The notes beneath the pieces were generated by a model. That model saw only the letters and a program-made list of their open reading frames with translations. It did not search any database and had not been told where the DNA came from. Shown one piece after another: positions 43,779 through 52,373 of a stretch of DNA of 64,000 nt. Position 1 is the first letter of the stretch, and each line of letters opens with the position of its first letter. Origin of the DNA: Pseudobdellovibrionaceae bacterium (lineage in GTDB: Bacteria > Bdellovibrionota > UBA1018 > UBA6935); the NCBI GenBank assembly GCA_002722705.1, contig PBMP01000041.1, forward strand, positions 1 to 64,000, in the 5' to 3' direction. The position numbers and the translations under genes were made by a program.

Positions 43779-44542
43779 CACAAAAACTCCTCTTGTTCAA
43801 GAATCTCAGAGAGAAAGTCTTGGATTAAAGGATCCGGATGGACTTTTATTTTGTCGACTGTATCCAATGCTAAAATTTTTCCTTGATCAAGAACTAGAAT
43901 GCGGTCCGCAATTTTGAGTGCACATCCCATGTCATGAGAAACAACGATACTCGTGACTTGGAGTTCTTGTGATAGTTCTTGAATGAGGTCATTGATTGTA
44001 TTTGTGGTAATGGGATCAAGTCCTGTCGTGGGTTCATCAAATAAAAGAACTTTGGGTTTTGGAGCTAATGTACGAGCTAAAGAAACTCTTTTTTGCATTC
44101 CGTATGAAATTTCAGGAGGAAAGCAATCGCAGAGTTTTGCAGGAAGGTGTACTTGGTCCATTTTTTTTAAGACGGTTTGTTTAATCTCACTTTCTTTAAG
44201 GACTCCATGAAGGCGAATAAAATGAGGTGTTCTGAGTCCAAAAGCAATATTTTCATAAATGGTAAGAGAATCTAAAAGAGCGGGATGTTGAAAAACCATT
44301 CCGCATTCGAGTCGTGTTTTTGCAAGTTCTGTTTCCGAGAGTGTAGGAACGTTCTTTCCATCTACCCATACTTGTCCTGAATCGGGTTTGAGCAATCCAA
44401 CAAGATGCTTGAGAGTGACCGATTTTCCCATTCCTGATTTACCTAAAATGAAGAGGATTTCTCCCGGCATAACTTGAAAAGAGATATCGTCTAGTATCTT
44501 TTTATTCCCGAATGATTTTTTTACATGAGTGAATTCAATCAT
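43778..44542 (-). CDS. Mla-type ABC ATPase, second copy
   Basis: 254-residue ABC ATPase like MlaF. Walker A is GKSGMGKSVTLK, the Walker B is VLLFDEPTTGLDP and the switch His is VVSHDMG. The signature motif reads EISYGMQKRVSLAR, that is SYGMQ instead of the usual SGGMQ. It powers one of the MlaE permeases. It overlaps its neighbours by 4 bases and 1 base. It is divergent from the upstream ATPase (about one-third identical by eye), so each permease may have its own ATPase or the two form a heterodimer. Confidence 0.9.
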   Translation of the reverse strand: MIEFTHVKKSFGNKKILDDISFQVMPGEILFILGKSGMGKSVTLKHLVGLLKPDSGQVWVDGKNVPTLSETELAKTRLECGMVFQHPALLDSLTIYENIAFGLRTPHFIRLHGVLKESEIKQTVLKKMDQVHLPAKLCDCFPPEISYGMQKRVSLARTLAPKPKVLLFDEPTTGLDPITTNTINDLIQELSQELQVTSIVVSHDMGCALKIADRILVLDQGKILALDTVDKIKVHPDPLIQDFLSEILEQEEFL

Positions 44543-45249
44543 GCGTTTAGCCTTGGTGTGAGTGGACCTTCAGTTTTACCTAAGATAAACTGTCTAAGTT
44601 TTTCATTTTTTGTTTTTTTTATTTCTTCTGCTGAACCTCCACCTATGAGTTCGCCGTCTGCAAGTAAAAAAATACGATCTCCTAACTGATAAGCACGATG
44701 GACATCGTTTGTAACGGTGAGTACTGTTTTACCCTGTGTTTTGTTTAAATGATTCATTAAGTCTGCAATGATTCTTGAGGTAATGGGATCTAGACCGGCA
44801 GTGGGTTCGTCATATAAAATTATTTCTGGATCCACAATGAGAGCGCGAGCAATACCCAACCTTTTTTGCATTCCTCCAGAGAGTTCATGAGGGAATTGTT
44901 TTTCAGTTCCTTCAAGACCCACTTGACTCAAAAGTTTTTTTGCCTTTTGTAAAGCAATTTCACCTTCTTCTTTTTTTACCTCTTTGAGTGGAAAGAGAAG
45001 ATTATCGAGAACACTTAAAGAATCAAAGAGTGCATTTTTTTGAAAAAGCATTCCTAACGAAGAAAGGTCTGTTTTTACTTCTCCGAAAGTTGGTGAAATC
45101 AATCCCGCAATGACTTTTAAAAGAACCGTTTTCCCACTTCCGCTTGGTCCAATAATGACAACGGATTCTCCTCCCTCTAAGGTAAGGTTGAGATCCTTAA
45201 AAAGGGGAGTTTCATTGAACTGAACACATAGGTTTTGAACTTGAATCAC
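44539..45249 (-). CDS. Mla-type ABC ATPase, first copy
   Basis: 236 residues. Walker A GPSGSGKTVLLK, signature LSGGMQKRLGIARAL and Walker B IILYDEPTAGLDP are canonical; the switch residue is Asn (TVTNDVHRA) rather than His, which may lower its ATPase activity. In many asymmetric ABC pairs one site is degenerate, so with the downstream ATPase this could form such a pair (SYGMQ in one, Asn switch in the other). ATGA overlaps on both sides. Confidence 0.9.
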   Translation of the reverse strand: MIQVQNLCVQFNETPLFKDLNLTLEGGESVVIIGPSGSGKTVLLKVIAGLISPTFGEVKTDLSSLGMLFQKNALFDSLSVLDNLLFPLKEVKKEEGEIALQKAKKLLSQVGLEGTEKQFPHELSGGMQKRLGIARALIVDPEIILYDEPTAGLDPITSRIIADLMNHLNKTQGKTVLTVTNDVHRAYQLGDRIFLLADGELIGGGSAEEIKKTKNEKLRQFILGKTEGPLTPRLNA

Positions 45250-46328
45250 GAACCGGCCTCAATCCAAGGGTGTAAAATTTCTTGAGTTAAAATTTTTCTG
45301 TTAAGAGGAGCCTCAGATTTTTTCCGCATTTCAGAGAGTTCTTTCATTCGTTTCATCCAAAAGAAACGCGAGTTTTCAATTGAACCAAAGTTTTTTGAAA
45401 CTGTTTTTGTATGTTCACAAAGAGATTCAATACCATCTGTATTTTTCCATTGATGAGATTGAGGTTGTAGTGTCCATCGAATGCAGTCTTCGATAAAGTG
45501 TTCAAACTGGTCAAGAAGTAAATGAAAGTTTGCTTCAGACTGACATGCCCAATCTGAAATTTCTGAAAATTCCTGAAAAGGATTATCTAAAAACCGAAAA
45601 AGCTTTTGTCTTGATTTCCATACGTCATCTTCGGTGAGTTCAAGTGCTTTTTTGTAACTTCCTTCGGAAAGTTCGGATGCTACAGAAATTCGATCGTTCG
45701 GAACTTCTTGTTCTTTGAGAAGAGATTTAATTTTTTCTGAAGTCATGGGTTTGAGAGCAATTCTTTGGCATCGAGATACAATTGTGGGTAAAAGAAGTGA
45801 AGCATCTGGTGCGGTGAGAATAAAAATCCATCTTAAAGGAGGCTCTTCCATGATTTTTAGAATAGAATTTGCTGCTTGAGGGGTCATTTGTTCTGCATTT
45901 TGAATTACTATGATGTGATGGGCTCCTTCTCGAGCTCCTTTTCCTTGGCTTTGAATAACTTCTCTTAATGCATCAATTTTCATTTTCGAAGTTTTCATTT
46001 TTTCATGAGTTTCCGGTTTTACCCAGATCAAATCAAGCCAATGTTCATTTTGAATTCGCATACAAGAGGGACAAGTTCCACAAGGGAGGAGAGAAGTAGA
46101 GGTAGGTTGAGGTTCTCCAAAAAGTCCCATTGAAAGTTCTGATTCGACTATTCCCACAGATTCACAGTTCATCCATTTTGCTAAGAAGAGTGCGATTTCA
46201 GATTTTCCCACACCTCGAATTCCTGTAAGTAAAAGGACAGGCGGAATTTTTTTCGAGCTCTGCCATCCTTTGAGTTGATCGGTTAAGGATTCAAGATGGT
46301 GTTCAACGATTGAAGGCGTATTTTTCAT
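45246..46328 (-). CDS. holB: DNA polymerase III delta-prime-like subunit
   Basis: 360-residue AAA+ clamp-loader protein. It has a Walker A-type GIRGVGKSEIA, the zinc-binding CGTCPSC, and the IMEEPPLRWIFILTAPD and SRCQRI motifs (SRC box) shared by DnaX and HolB. It lies between tmk and the ABC genes with 4-base overlaps; tmk-holB pairing is common in bacteria. The sequence after residue 220 is divergent. It helps to load the beta sliding clamp at the replication fork. Confidence 0.88.
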   Translation of the reverse strand: MKNTPSIVEHHLESLTDQLKGWQSSKKIPPVLLLTGIRGVGKSEIALFLAKWMNCESVGIVESELSMGLFGEPQPTSTSLLPCGTCPSCMRIQNEHWLDLIWVKPETHEKMKTSKMKIDALREVIQSQGKGAREGAHHIIVIQNAEQMTPQAANSILKIMEEPPLRWIFILTAPDASLLLPTIVSRCQRIALKPMTSEKIKSLLKEQEVPNDRISVASELSEGSYKKALELTEDDVWKSRQKLFRFLDNPFQEFSEISDWACQSEANFHLLLDQFEHFIEDCIRWTLQPQSHQWKNTDGIESLCEHTKTVSKNFGSIENSRFFWMKRMKELSEMRKKSEAPLNRKILTQEILHPWIEAGS

Positions 46329-46936
46329 ACGGATGATCCTTTTAATCTTTTTAACACGATTTCGCAGAGTTGCTCTGGAGTTTGTTCTTTTACTTTAATA
46401 TGAAGCCACCGTTTAGGGTTTTCTTTCATTGACTTTAAAAAGCCTTTTCTTACTTTTTTTTGAAATAAGAGTCCCTCTTTTTCAAAACGATTCCAATCCG
46501 AAGCTCTCTGGAGTCCTTTTTGAGGGTCAATATCTAGCCAGACAGTGAGATCTGGTTTTTTCTGAGAGGTTGCCATTTGATTTAGTTTTTTTACAAGGCC
46601 CCAGTCGAGTCCTCTGGCTTCGCTTTGGTAAGCAAGAGTGGAATCAGTAAAACGATCGCAAATAACGAGGTGTCCTTCTTTGAGTTTTGGAAAGATCAGA
46701 GTTTGCATATGTTCTGCTCGCGATGCTTCATAACAAAAAAGCTCAGCAAGAGGGGAGAGCGGTTCTTTTAGAATCAGTTTTCTTATTTTTTCGGCGAGAG
46801 GCGTTCCTCCTGGCTCTCGAGTTACTGAGACTTTTACCCCTGTCTTTTTTATTTTGCGAGCAAGGAGTTTAATTAAAGTTGACTTACCTGCTCCTTCTGT
46901 TCCTTCAAATGTAATCAGTTTTCCTCTTAATTCCAT
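46325..46936 (-). CDS. tmk: Thymidylate kinase
   Basis: 203-residue dTMP kinase for dTTP synthesis. The P-loop is FEGTEGAGKSTLIKLL, the base-recognition motif is TREPGGTP, and DRFTDSTLAYQSEARGLD is the DRY/LID-type motif. The first gene of the six-gene operon; ATG 46936 is not preceded by a strong ribosome site. Upstream 46937-47043 is AT-rich and holds the probable promoter. Confidence 0.95.
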   Translation of the reverse strand: MELRGKLITFEGTEGAGKSTLIKLLARKIKKTGVKVSVTREPGGTPLAEKIRKLILKEPLSPLAELFCYEASRAEHMQTLIFPKLKEGHLVICDRFTDSTLAYQSEARGLDWGLVKKLNQMATSQKKPDLTVWLDIDPQKGLQRASDWNRFEKEGLLFQKKVRKGFLKSMKENPKRWLHIKVKEQTPEQLCEIVLKRLKGSSV

Positions 46937-47043
46937 TTGAAAGAAATATTCTTCTCTAAAAAAAGAAGCAAGATTTTAATCTGGAAATACCAAACGTGAA
47001 TGTAAATTGACTTGGTGAATAATATTAAACCAATTTAAAAAGG

Positions 47044-48003
47044 TTAAAACTCTTCCTCAATCACTTCTTCTTCATAAATCGGTTCTTCGTCAATAGGGGC
47101 TTCATCCTCATAAAGGATTTCTTCCTCAGGAATTTCTCGATCGCGAGTGATTCTTGATCGTTTTTTTTCTGGCTCTGATCGAGGTTCAAGGTCTCGTTCA
47201 TCTCGAGTTTCAGCAAGAGCTTCTCTTTCTCTTTTTCTCTCTTCAGCTTCTCTTCTTCGTCGTTCATTCTCCATTTCTCTTCTTTCTTTATCTCTTTGGA
47301 GTTTGAGCTTTTCGAGTTCTAAGAGTTCGCGTTCTCGAGCGATTTTCTCTGCTTGCTGCACATAGTCTCGGGTAGGTTTTCTCTCAGTTTTCTGAGAAGT
47401 TCTTTTTTGCAGTGTTTCTGTTTGTTTTGGTTTTTTTCTTATTTCTTTTTTTGCTGCCTCAATGGGTTCTCGAACAGTATCTGATTGACTAAGTTGGTAG
47501 ATTCCGGCCCATAAGAGAGCAATTAAAAATACAGCCCCAGATCCAATGAGGAGAAGTTTATTTCGACTTGCTTCTTTGAGTTCAAAAACTTCATGTTCAT
47601 CGGCTTCGTGTTGCTCTGCTGCATCACGCGCGGCTCTTTTGTCTTTTGAGGCTTGTAGTGCATCGAAAAGACTTCTTGCTGGATCAGGTTGGTCTTTTAC
47701 ATAATGTGTATCTTCAGCTTTTGTTTCAAAAATTTCTTCGGGTCGTGCAGGAATAAAGCCGGTTGCTTCTTCTTCTGGAAGAGTGGGGGAAGGAGGAGGT
47801 GCTTGAGTTTGAGATGCTTCTAGAGCTTCAATGAGGTCCGAGAGTAAAACCCATTCTCCTTCAAGACGTGGAGCAGTGACATGGGTCTCATTACTGAGTT
47901 CTCCTTGATCTCTTTTTTCTTTGAGCTGATCCGGAGTAAAGGGACCGATAGGGGCTTTTTCAGGATCAGAGTGGGCAATGTACCATTCTGCTGCATGACT
48001 CAT
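47044..48003 (-). CDS. GYF_2-domain membrane protein with charged tail
   Basis: About 319 residues. The N-terminal GYF_2-type domain (EWYIAHSDPEKAPIGPFTPD, about 5-60) is followed by an acidic/Pro linker, one membrane helix (about 150-172), then a Lys/Glu/Arg-rich helical region (about 175-270) and an acidic tail ending EEVIEEEF. GYF_2 proteins bind proline-rich or other peptides. The function is unknown. Start choice between ATG 48003 and 48015 is uncertain. It precedes a terminator belonging to the next upstream gene. Confidence 0.7.
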   Translation of the reverse strand: MSHAAEWYIAHSDPEKAPIGPFTPDQLKEKRDQGELSNETHVTAPRLEGEWVLLSDLIEALEASQTQAPPPSPTLPEEEATGFIPARPEEIFETKAEDTHYVKDQPDPARSLFDALQASKDKRAARDAAEQHEADEHEVFELKEASRNKLLLIGSGAVFLIALLWAGIYQLSQSDTVREPIEAAKKEIRKKPKQTETLQKRTSQKTERKPTRDYVQQAEKIARERELLELEKLKLQRDKERREMENERRRREAEERKREREALAETRDERDLEPRSEPEKKRSRITRDREIPEEEILYEDEAPIDEEPIYEEEVIEEEF

Positions 48004-48031
48004 CTTGTCCCACATTTTAGCACAATTAAAA

Positions 48032-48064
48032 AAGCACCTGAGCTCTTTTCAGCGTCAGGTGCTT
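48032..48064 (-). terminator. Intrinsic terminator of the barrel protein gene
   Basis: 10-bp stem AAGCACCTGA / TCAGGTGCTT; on the minus strand it is followed by six U. It ends the gene at 48096. Confidence 0.85.
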
Positions 48065-48095
48065 GTCGATTTTTCCCAGATGATGAGGAAAACTT

Positions 48096-49199
48096 TTATA
48101 GAATTGCTGCGTTAAATTCAAATCCTAAAGCAGTTGAGTCAGCAGAGACTGTGTCTGAAGGATACACCTTAATATAAGGGCCAATGTTAAACATACTGTT
48201 GATATCCCAAGAGGTCATAAACTGAAGGTTTGTTCCCTGAGAGAAAATTTCTCCAACAGGCTCACCTCTATGGTGGATGGTCATAAATTCATAGCTAAGA
48301 TTGAATCCTAGGTTTGACCACGGTTGATAGTTGAGTGTTGGAAATCCCCAAAATACGAGGTCGTGATTGGGTCCAGAGACTCTGTAAAAATGGTATCGAA
48401 CAAAGGCACTAAATTTGAGTGTAAAGTCACTTTCTCCTAATTTAAGTTTTGGAGAAATTGAAATTCGAGGAGCTGTAATCAGACCGGTAAGTTGTGCACT
48501 TTTTGAAACAGGAACTTCTGTATCTATTTTAAGACCTAAGCTAAAGTTCCCTTGTGTTAAAATTGTTCCGAAGTTGTATCCTACTCGAGGATTGAGAGCG
48601 GTAAAAAAATCATCTCCTTCAACAGGGTAAAGAAGAAATCTGATTTCTGTGTAAAGTTTAGTATCTGCACTTGTTCGGTATCCTAGGGTGATCGCATTGT
48701 ACAGATTGACAGCGTCTCTTCCTTGAAGGGATCCATCTGGATTAGGGCTAAAGCCATCCCAGCGAGAGAGAGTGGTTCCAGAAAGCGAATTATAATAATT
48801 TAAATTAAACTTATTATAGGGTTTTTCTGCTTTCTTTTTTACTTCCGTTTTTACAACAGAGGAGCCTGTGGAAGCAGCTCTTGATTTATAGTGAATTTTT
48901 TTTGATTTTTTGGATCTACGAGAAAGTCGAGCAAGTTGAGATTTAGAAAGAGAACTTTTTAAAACCCATTTTTTTCCAGTCCAAATATAGTCAGACTCAT
49001 ATCTTCTTACTCTTTTGAGTTTTTTTGTTTTTTTGTAGTAATGAGTATTTCCAACGACTTCGGATTTTACGCTTCCAGTTGTTTTCTTAGAAACGGTTTT
49101 CCACGTTCCTTGATTGTGTTGTACAGCGTTGGCAGTCTGAAAACTCAGTACAAAGGTCAGTCCAATGGATTGAGTGATAAGGCTATTCAAAGATTTCAT
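48096..49199 (-). CDS. Exported outer-membrane barrel-like protein
   Basis: 367 residues: a signal peptide (to about residue 25, TANA-VQH), a Lys/Ser-rich basic region (about 45-130, KKTKKLKRVRRYES, RRSKKSKKIHYKS), then at least ten amphipathic strands (SAQLTGLITAPRISISPKL, YHFYRVSGPNHDLVFWGFPT) and the end LGFEFNAAIL. It resembles outer-membrane barrel proteins of the 'OmpL47/transporter-like' type only in outline; no family is claimed. The basic region after the signal peptide is unusual for a barrel protein. The IS starts 144 bases upstream and is not inserted in the gene. Confidence 0.68.
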   Translation of the reverse strand: MKSLNSLITQSIGLTFVLSFQTANAVQHNQGTWKTVSKKTTGSVKSEVVGNTHYYKKTKKLKRVRRYESDYIWTGKKWVLKSSLSKSQLARLSRRSKKSKKIHYKSRAASTGSSVVKTEVKKKAEKPYNKFNLNYYNSLSGTTLSRWDGFSPNPDGSLQGRDAVNLYNAITLGYRTSADTKLYTEIRFLLYPVEGDDFFTALNPRVGYNFGTILTQGNFSLGLKIDTEVPVSKSAQLTGLITAPRISISPKLKLGESDFTLKFSAFVRYHFYRVSGPNHDLVFWGFPTLNYQPWSNLGFNLSYEFMTIHHRGEPVGEIFSQGTNLQFMTSWDINSMFNIGPYIKVYPSDTVSADSTALGFEFNAAIL

Positions 49200-49342
49200 T
49201 CTTTAACTCCAAGTTAGGTAGAGAAGTATTTTTCCCTGTTTCATCATCTGACCGGATTGATCCGGATTTGAATAGGTGTTTTTTACACTTTTAGTCGGGT
49301 ATTTGTCAATGACAAAAGCAGTCATGTCAGTCCTACGGGAAA

Positions 49343-49373
49343 TGTCCGGTGAATTTCTTAAGGCAAATGTCCG
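49343..49373 (+). repeat. Left terminal inverted repeat of the IS
   Basis: Starts TGTCCGGT, ends AAGGCAAATGTCCG. It matches the reverse complement of the right end at 27 of 31 bases; TTTCTTAAGGCAAATGTCCG is identical. Confidence 0.9.
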
Positions 49374-49423
49374 CATCAGCTGAGTGATAGAGTCAAGTCC
49401 TTGAAATAACAAGGGGGATCTTG

Positions 49424-50617
49424 ATGAGTCAGAATGAAGCTGAGTTAGGGGAGATTTTGAAAAGAAAAGAACTAATCGAAAAAGCACTGTGTGGAGAGCT
49501 TAAATGGGTTGAGGTAGCGGAGATCCTCCATCTCTCCCCCAGGCAAGTCAGACGCTTGAGATCGCGATTTGAGAGCAAAGGAACACAAGGACTTCAGGAC
49601 TACCGTAAGTTTAAAACTCCTCAGAATAAGATCTCAGAGAAAGTGATAAGAGAGATTCTGGACTTATATCGAAGTGAGTATCGAGATTGGAATGTGACGC
49701 ACTTCCATGAAAAACTCACTGAGGATCACGGAATCCAAGTAAGTTATGCTTGGCTACTAAAGGAACTTCATCGATCCAAACTCATCGCTCAAAAGTTAAA
49801 GTCAGGTCCCCCGAAAATGAGAAGAGAGAGAAAGCCTCTTCCAGGTATGCTTCTTCAAATTGATGGAAGTGAGCATGCATGGCTTGGAGAAGAGCATGGG
49901 AACTTCTGTTTAGTGGGAATTATTGATGATTCAAATAATGAAGTTTACTCTGCTCGTTTTTTTAGCCATGAGAATCTAGAAAGTATTTTTTATGTATTAA
50001 GAGAAACAATAGAGAAAAAAGGGATTTTTTGCTCATTGTATGCAGACCGAGCAAGTCACTTCTTTGTGACCAAAAAAGCAGGTGAAGGAATAGATCTTCA
50101 CAGGAGAACTCAGTGTCAAATTGCAATGGAACAGCTTGGAGTACAAATGATTCCTGCTTATAGTCCTCAGGCTAAAGGAAGAATAGAGAGACTATGGGGA
50201 ACGTTTCAAGGTCGACTTCCTCAGGAGTTAAAGTCAGCAGGAATCAAGACAATGGATAAAGCAAATGAATACCTCACAGAAATCTTTATTCCTCATTACA
50301 ATAAGAAATTTAAAAAACAGCCAAAAGAAAAAGGCTCAGCCTTCATTCAGTTACATCCTCATTTAAATTTAGATCATGTCTTCTCGATTAAAACAGAGAG
50401 AACAGTTCAGTACGACAACACGATCTCCTACAAAACAAAGACCCTTCAAATTCCAGCAAGCGATCTTAGAATCAGTTATGCCAAATGCAAGGTAACAGTC
50501 CTAGAACACATGAATGGAACTTACAGTGTGATTTATGGTCCACAGGTGATTGGAAAATATGATGCTCAAGGAAAGCTGATACTGACCGATGTAGAATTAA
50601 AGAAAACAGGGAGTTAA
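49424..50617 (+). CDS. DDE transposase, IS1202/ISNCY-type
   Basis: About 397 residues. An N-terminal helix-turn-helix (VAEILHLSPRQVRRLRSRF, about 25-45) is followed by an integrase-like core with the DDE triad Asp147 (QIDGSEHAWLG), Asp208 (LYADRASHF) and Glu255 (AKGRIERLWGTF). A C-terminal part includes the end-binding region. IS1202/ISNCY grouping rests on the DGSEHxWLG motif and spacing and on the long ends. The ATG at 49424 has GGGGG 7 bases upstream. Confidence 0.9.
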   Translation: MSQNEAELGEILKRKELIEKALCGELKWVEVAEILHLSPRQVRRLRSRFESKGTQGLQDYRKFKTPQNKISEKVIREILDLYRSEYRDWNVTHFHEKLTEDHGIQVSYAWLLKELHRSKLIAQKLKSGPPKMRRERKPLPGMLLQIDGSEHAWLGEEHGNFCLVGIIDDSNNEVYSARFFSHENLESIFYVLRETIEKKGIFCSLYADRASHFFVTKKAGEGIDLHRRTQCQIAMEQLGVQMIPAYSPQAKGRIERLWGTFQGRLPQELKSAGIKTMDKANEYLTEIFIPHYNKKFKKQPKEKGSAFIQLHPHLNLDHVFSIKTERTVQYDNTISYKTKTLQIPASDLRISYAKCKVTVLEHMNGTYSVIYGPQVIGKYDAQGKLILTDVELKKTGS

Positions 50618-50635
50618 AACAGACTAAAAAAGTCC

Positions 50636-50653
50636 ATTCCCCCTAGGGGGAAT
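50636..50653. terminator. Palindrome after the transposase gene inside the IS
   Basis: ATTCCCCCTAGGGGGAAT, a perfect 18-bp palindrome, lies 18 bases after the transposase stop. It is GC-strong against an AT-rich background, without a clear U tract; a terminator or a binding site within the IS. Confidence 0.45.
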
Positions 50654-50672
50654 TAGCTCTTTATCTACAAAC

Positions 50673-50703
50673 CGGACATTTGCCTTAAGAAACCTACCGG
50701 ACA
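50673..50703 (-). repeat. Right terminal inverted repeat of the IS
   Basis: Reads CGGACATTTGCCTTAAGAAA then CCTACCGGACA on the plus strand, the reverse complement of the left end except for four positions. Confidence 0.9.
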
Positions 50704-51011
50704 CTTCTACTTATTACTGACACAAATATTTCCTTATTTCTCTCTTAAATCGAATATTTTTAAGAGTAGATATATTTTACTCTATAAAATCAAATACTTA
50801 ATGGATATAAAAATGAGTATTTTCCGTATCATCGAGTGACTTTCTCTTTGTATTTAAATCAGCCGATAGTTATATATTCAAAATATAATAAAGTTTCGTT
50901 CCATCTAAATTTTTAAACCGGCAATTTCTTTGTTTCTCATTCATTTCAAACTTACACTAGAGGGAAGTTAAAACTTCTTTCGCTTGAAACTATAAAAAAG
51001 GAAACATCATT
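50704..51011. other. AT-rich intergenic region after the IS, no gene seen
   Basis: 308 bases of very AT-rich sequence. No ORF of note; several TATA-rich stretches could hold the promoter of the following gene, but no single -35/-10 pair stands out. Confidence 0.5.
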
Positions 51012-52373
51012 ATGAGACCTCCTGAATGGAAACAAAATGTTCTTCTTTTAACTAACGATTACTCAATAAAAGATCTCATTTCATCTGCTTTTGGAGAAGA
51101 AACAACACTTACTCATGTTGAAACAGAAGAAGACGCTTTTCAGTGTCTAGAAGAAAAAAAATATGAAGTTTTTCTACTTGATCAAAAAACAACTGATTCA
51201 CCAAAAGGAGGAAATTTAAAAAAAGAAGATCAGACTTTTTTTTTAGAGTTTGTCCAATTTGCAACTCAAATGAATCCGGAAGTTATTACTATCCTTATTG
51301 CAAACAAAATATCTGCGAACCAAGGGCAATTTGCAATTAAAAGTGGCCTATCTTTATTATTGGATCGTCAATCAATTTCTCTAAACAAAATGATTTATGT
51401 CGTTAGAGTTTTAAGAAAAAGAACTTTTAGAACTATTAAAACCTTTGACATCAGCTCTACCGCAAGCTTTTCATCTCCACTCTATCATTTTTTGCCAACA
51501 AATAATCGTTATGTCCCTTTTATTAAAGCTGGAGAATCACTTAATAAAGACAAACGAGAAATTCTTGAAAAATCAAACATATTAGATTTATATGCTCCTC
51601 GAAAAGAATTTCCTCTTATTATAGAAGAACTTAAAAATTCAAAAAGAAATCATGCAATCTTACTCACTGAAGAACTTTCTTTAATCAGAGAAAAATACAT
51701 ACAAATTCTTTTTCATTTTTTCAACTTATCAACAGACTCACACGTAAATCTTGGGAAAAAACTACTTGAACAAGGAAAGAAAATTAGCTCTGTTTTCGAA
51801 AATTTAATCAAATACTTTGACACTCCTTACGAAGCGCTACAGCACCTTCCTTATCCTCGTTGGAGTGAAATTGCACATGCAATTAACGGTGCTTTTTACA
51901 CACTTATTTTTGCTAAAAATCTTGATGTGTATCCAATGGATGAAATTATTTTTGGGAGTCTGATTCACAACATAGGAACTTCTGAAATTAATCAATCTAT
52001 TTTAGGTAAAAATGAAAACGAACTCAATGAAGAGGAACTAAACGAATATAAAAAACATATCCCCTTAGGATTAGAAATTTTAAAAAGAAAAAGTATTCCA
52101 GTTTCTGAAGCGATAGAAAATATTATTTTATTCCATCACGAAAGATTTGATGGAAACGGATTTCCAAAAAAATTAAAATTAGATCAAATCCCTACAGAGG
52201 CCACTCTTGTTTCAATTGCACACAGCTACGACTATTTTTACTCAATTAGTCCCGGAAAATCTCGTACCACTCCAAAAGAAGCATGGGAAAATTTAAAATA
52301 TGCAGAACTTGGTCAAAGTACAGAAAAGTTTGATCCAGAAATTATAGAAAAAATTAATCCAATTTTTGAGTAA
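51012..52373 (+). CDS. Receiver-like plus degenerate HD-GYP domain protein
   Basis: 453 residues: an N-terminal CheY-like fold (VLLLTNDYSIKDLISSAFG, with LLDQK at the phosphoacceptor strand, about 10-130) and a C-terminal HD-GYP-type domain (about 290-450). Key positions differ from active c-di-GMP phosphodiesterases: the HD pair is HN (SLIHNIGTSEI), the GYP motif is GFP (HHERFDGNGFP) and the late Asp of the metal site is His (SIAHSYDYF). The HHE pair is retained. It probably no longer cleaves c-di-GMP, or binds it as an effector. Convergent with, and overlapping by 20 bases, the phosphatase gene. Confidence 0.85.
   Translation: MRPPEWKQNVLLLTNDYSIKDLISSAFGEETTLTHVETEEDAFQCLEEKKYEVFLLDQKTTDSPKGGNLKKEDQTFFLEFVQFATQMNPEVITILIANKISANQGQFAIKSGLSLLLDRQSISLNKMIYVVRVLRKRTFRTIKTFDISSTASFSSPLYHFLPTNNRYVPFIKAGESLNKDKREILEKSNILDLYAPRKEFPLIIEELKNSKRNHAILLTEELSLIREKYIQILFHFFNLSTDSHVNLGKKLLEQGKKISSVFENLIKYFDTPYEALQHLPYPRWSEIAHAINGAFYTLIFAKNLDVYPMDEIIFGSLIHNIGTSEINQSILGKNENELNEEELNEYKKHIPLGLEILKRKSIPVSEAIENIILFHHERFDGNGFPKKLKLDQIPTEATLVSIAHSYDYFYSISPGKSRTTPKEAWENLKYAELGQSTEKFDPEIIEKINPIFE

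Larger units (their letters stand above)
49343..50703 (+). mobile_element. Insertion sequence of IS1202/ISNCY type, complete
   Basis: An element of 1361 bp with 31-bp imperfect inverted ends and a full transposase ORF. Only four bases differ between the two ends. A possible CTAC direct repeat (49333-49336 and 50706-50709) would need slightly longer ends than the clear inverted repeats, so the target duplication is uncertain. The transposase is intact, so the element may be active. Confidence 0.85.

Noticed and set aside
47061-47365. Arg/Ser-rich and Lys/Glu-rich frames opposite or inside the GYF-domain gene
   Set aside because: They are mirror or shifted readings of the charged helical region of the real gene.
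49203-49487. Minus-strand frame across the left end of the IS
   Set aside because: It crosses the IS end and has no ribosome site or recognisable content.
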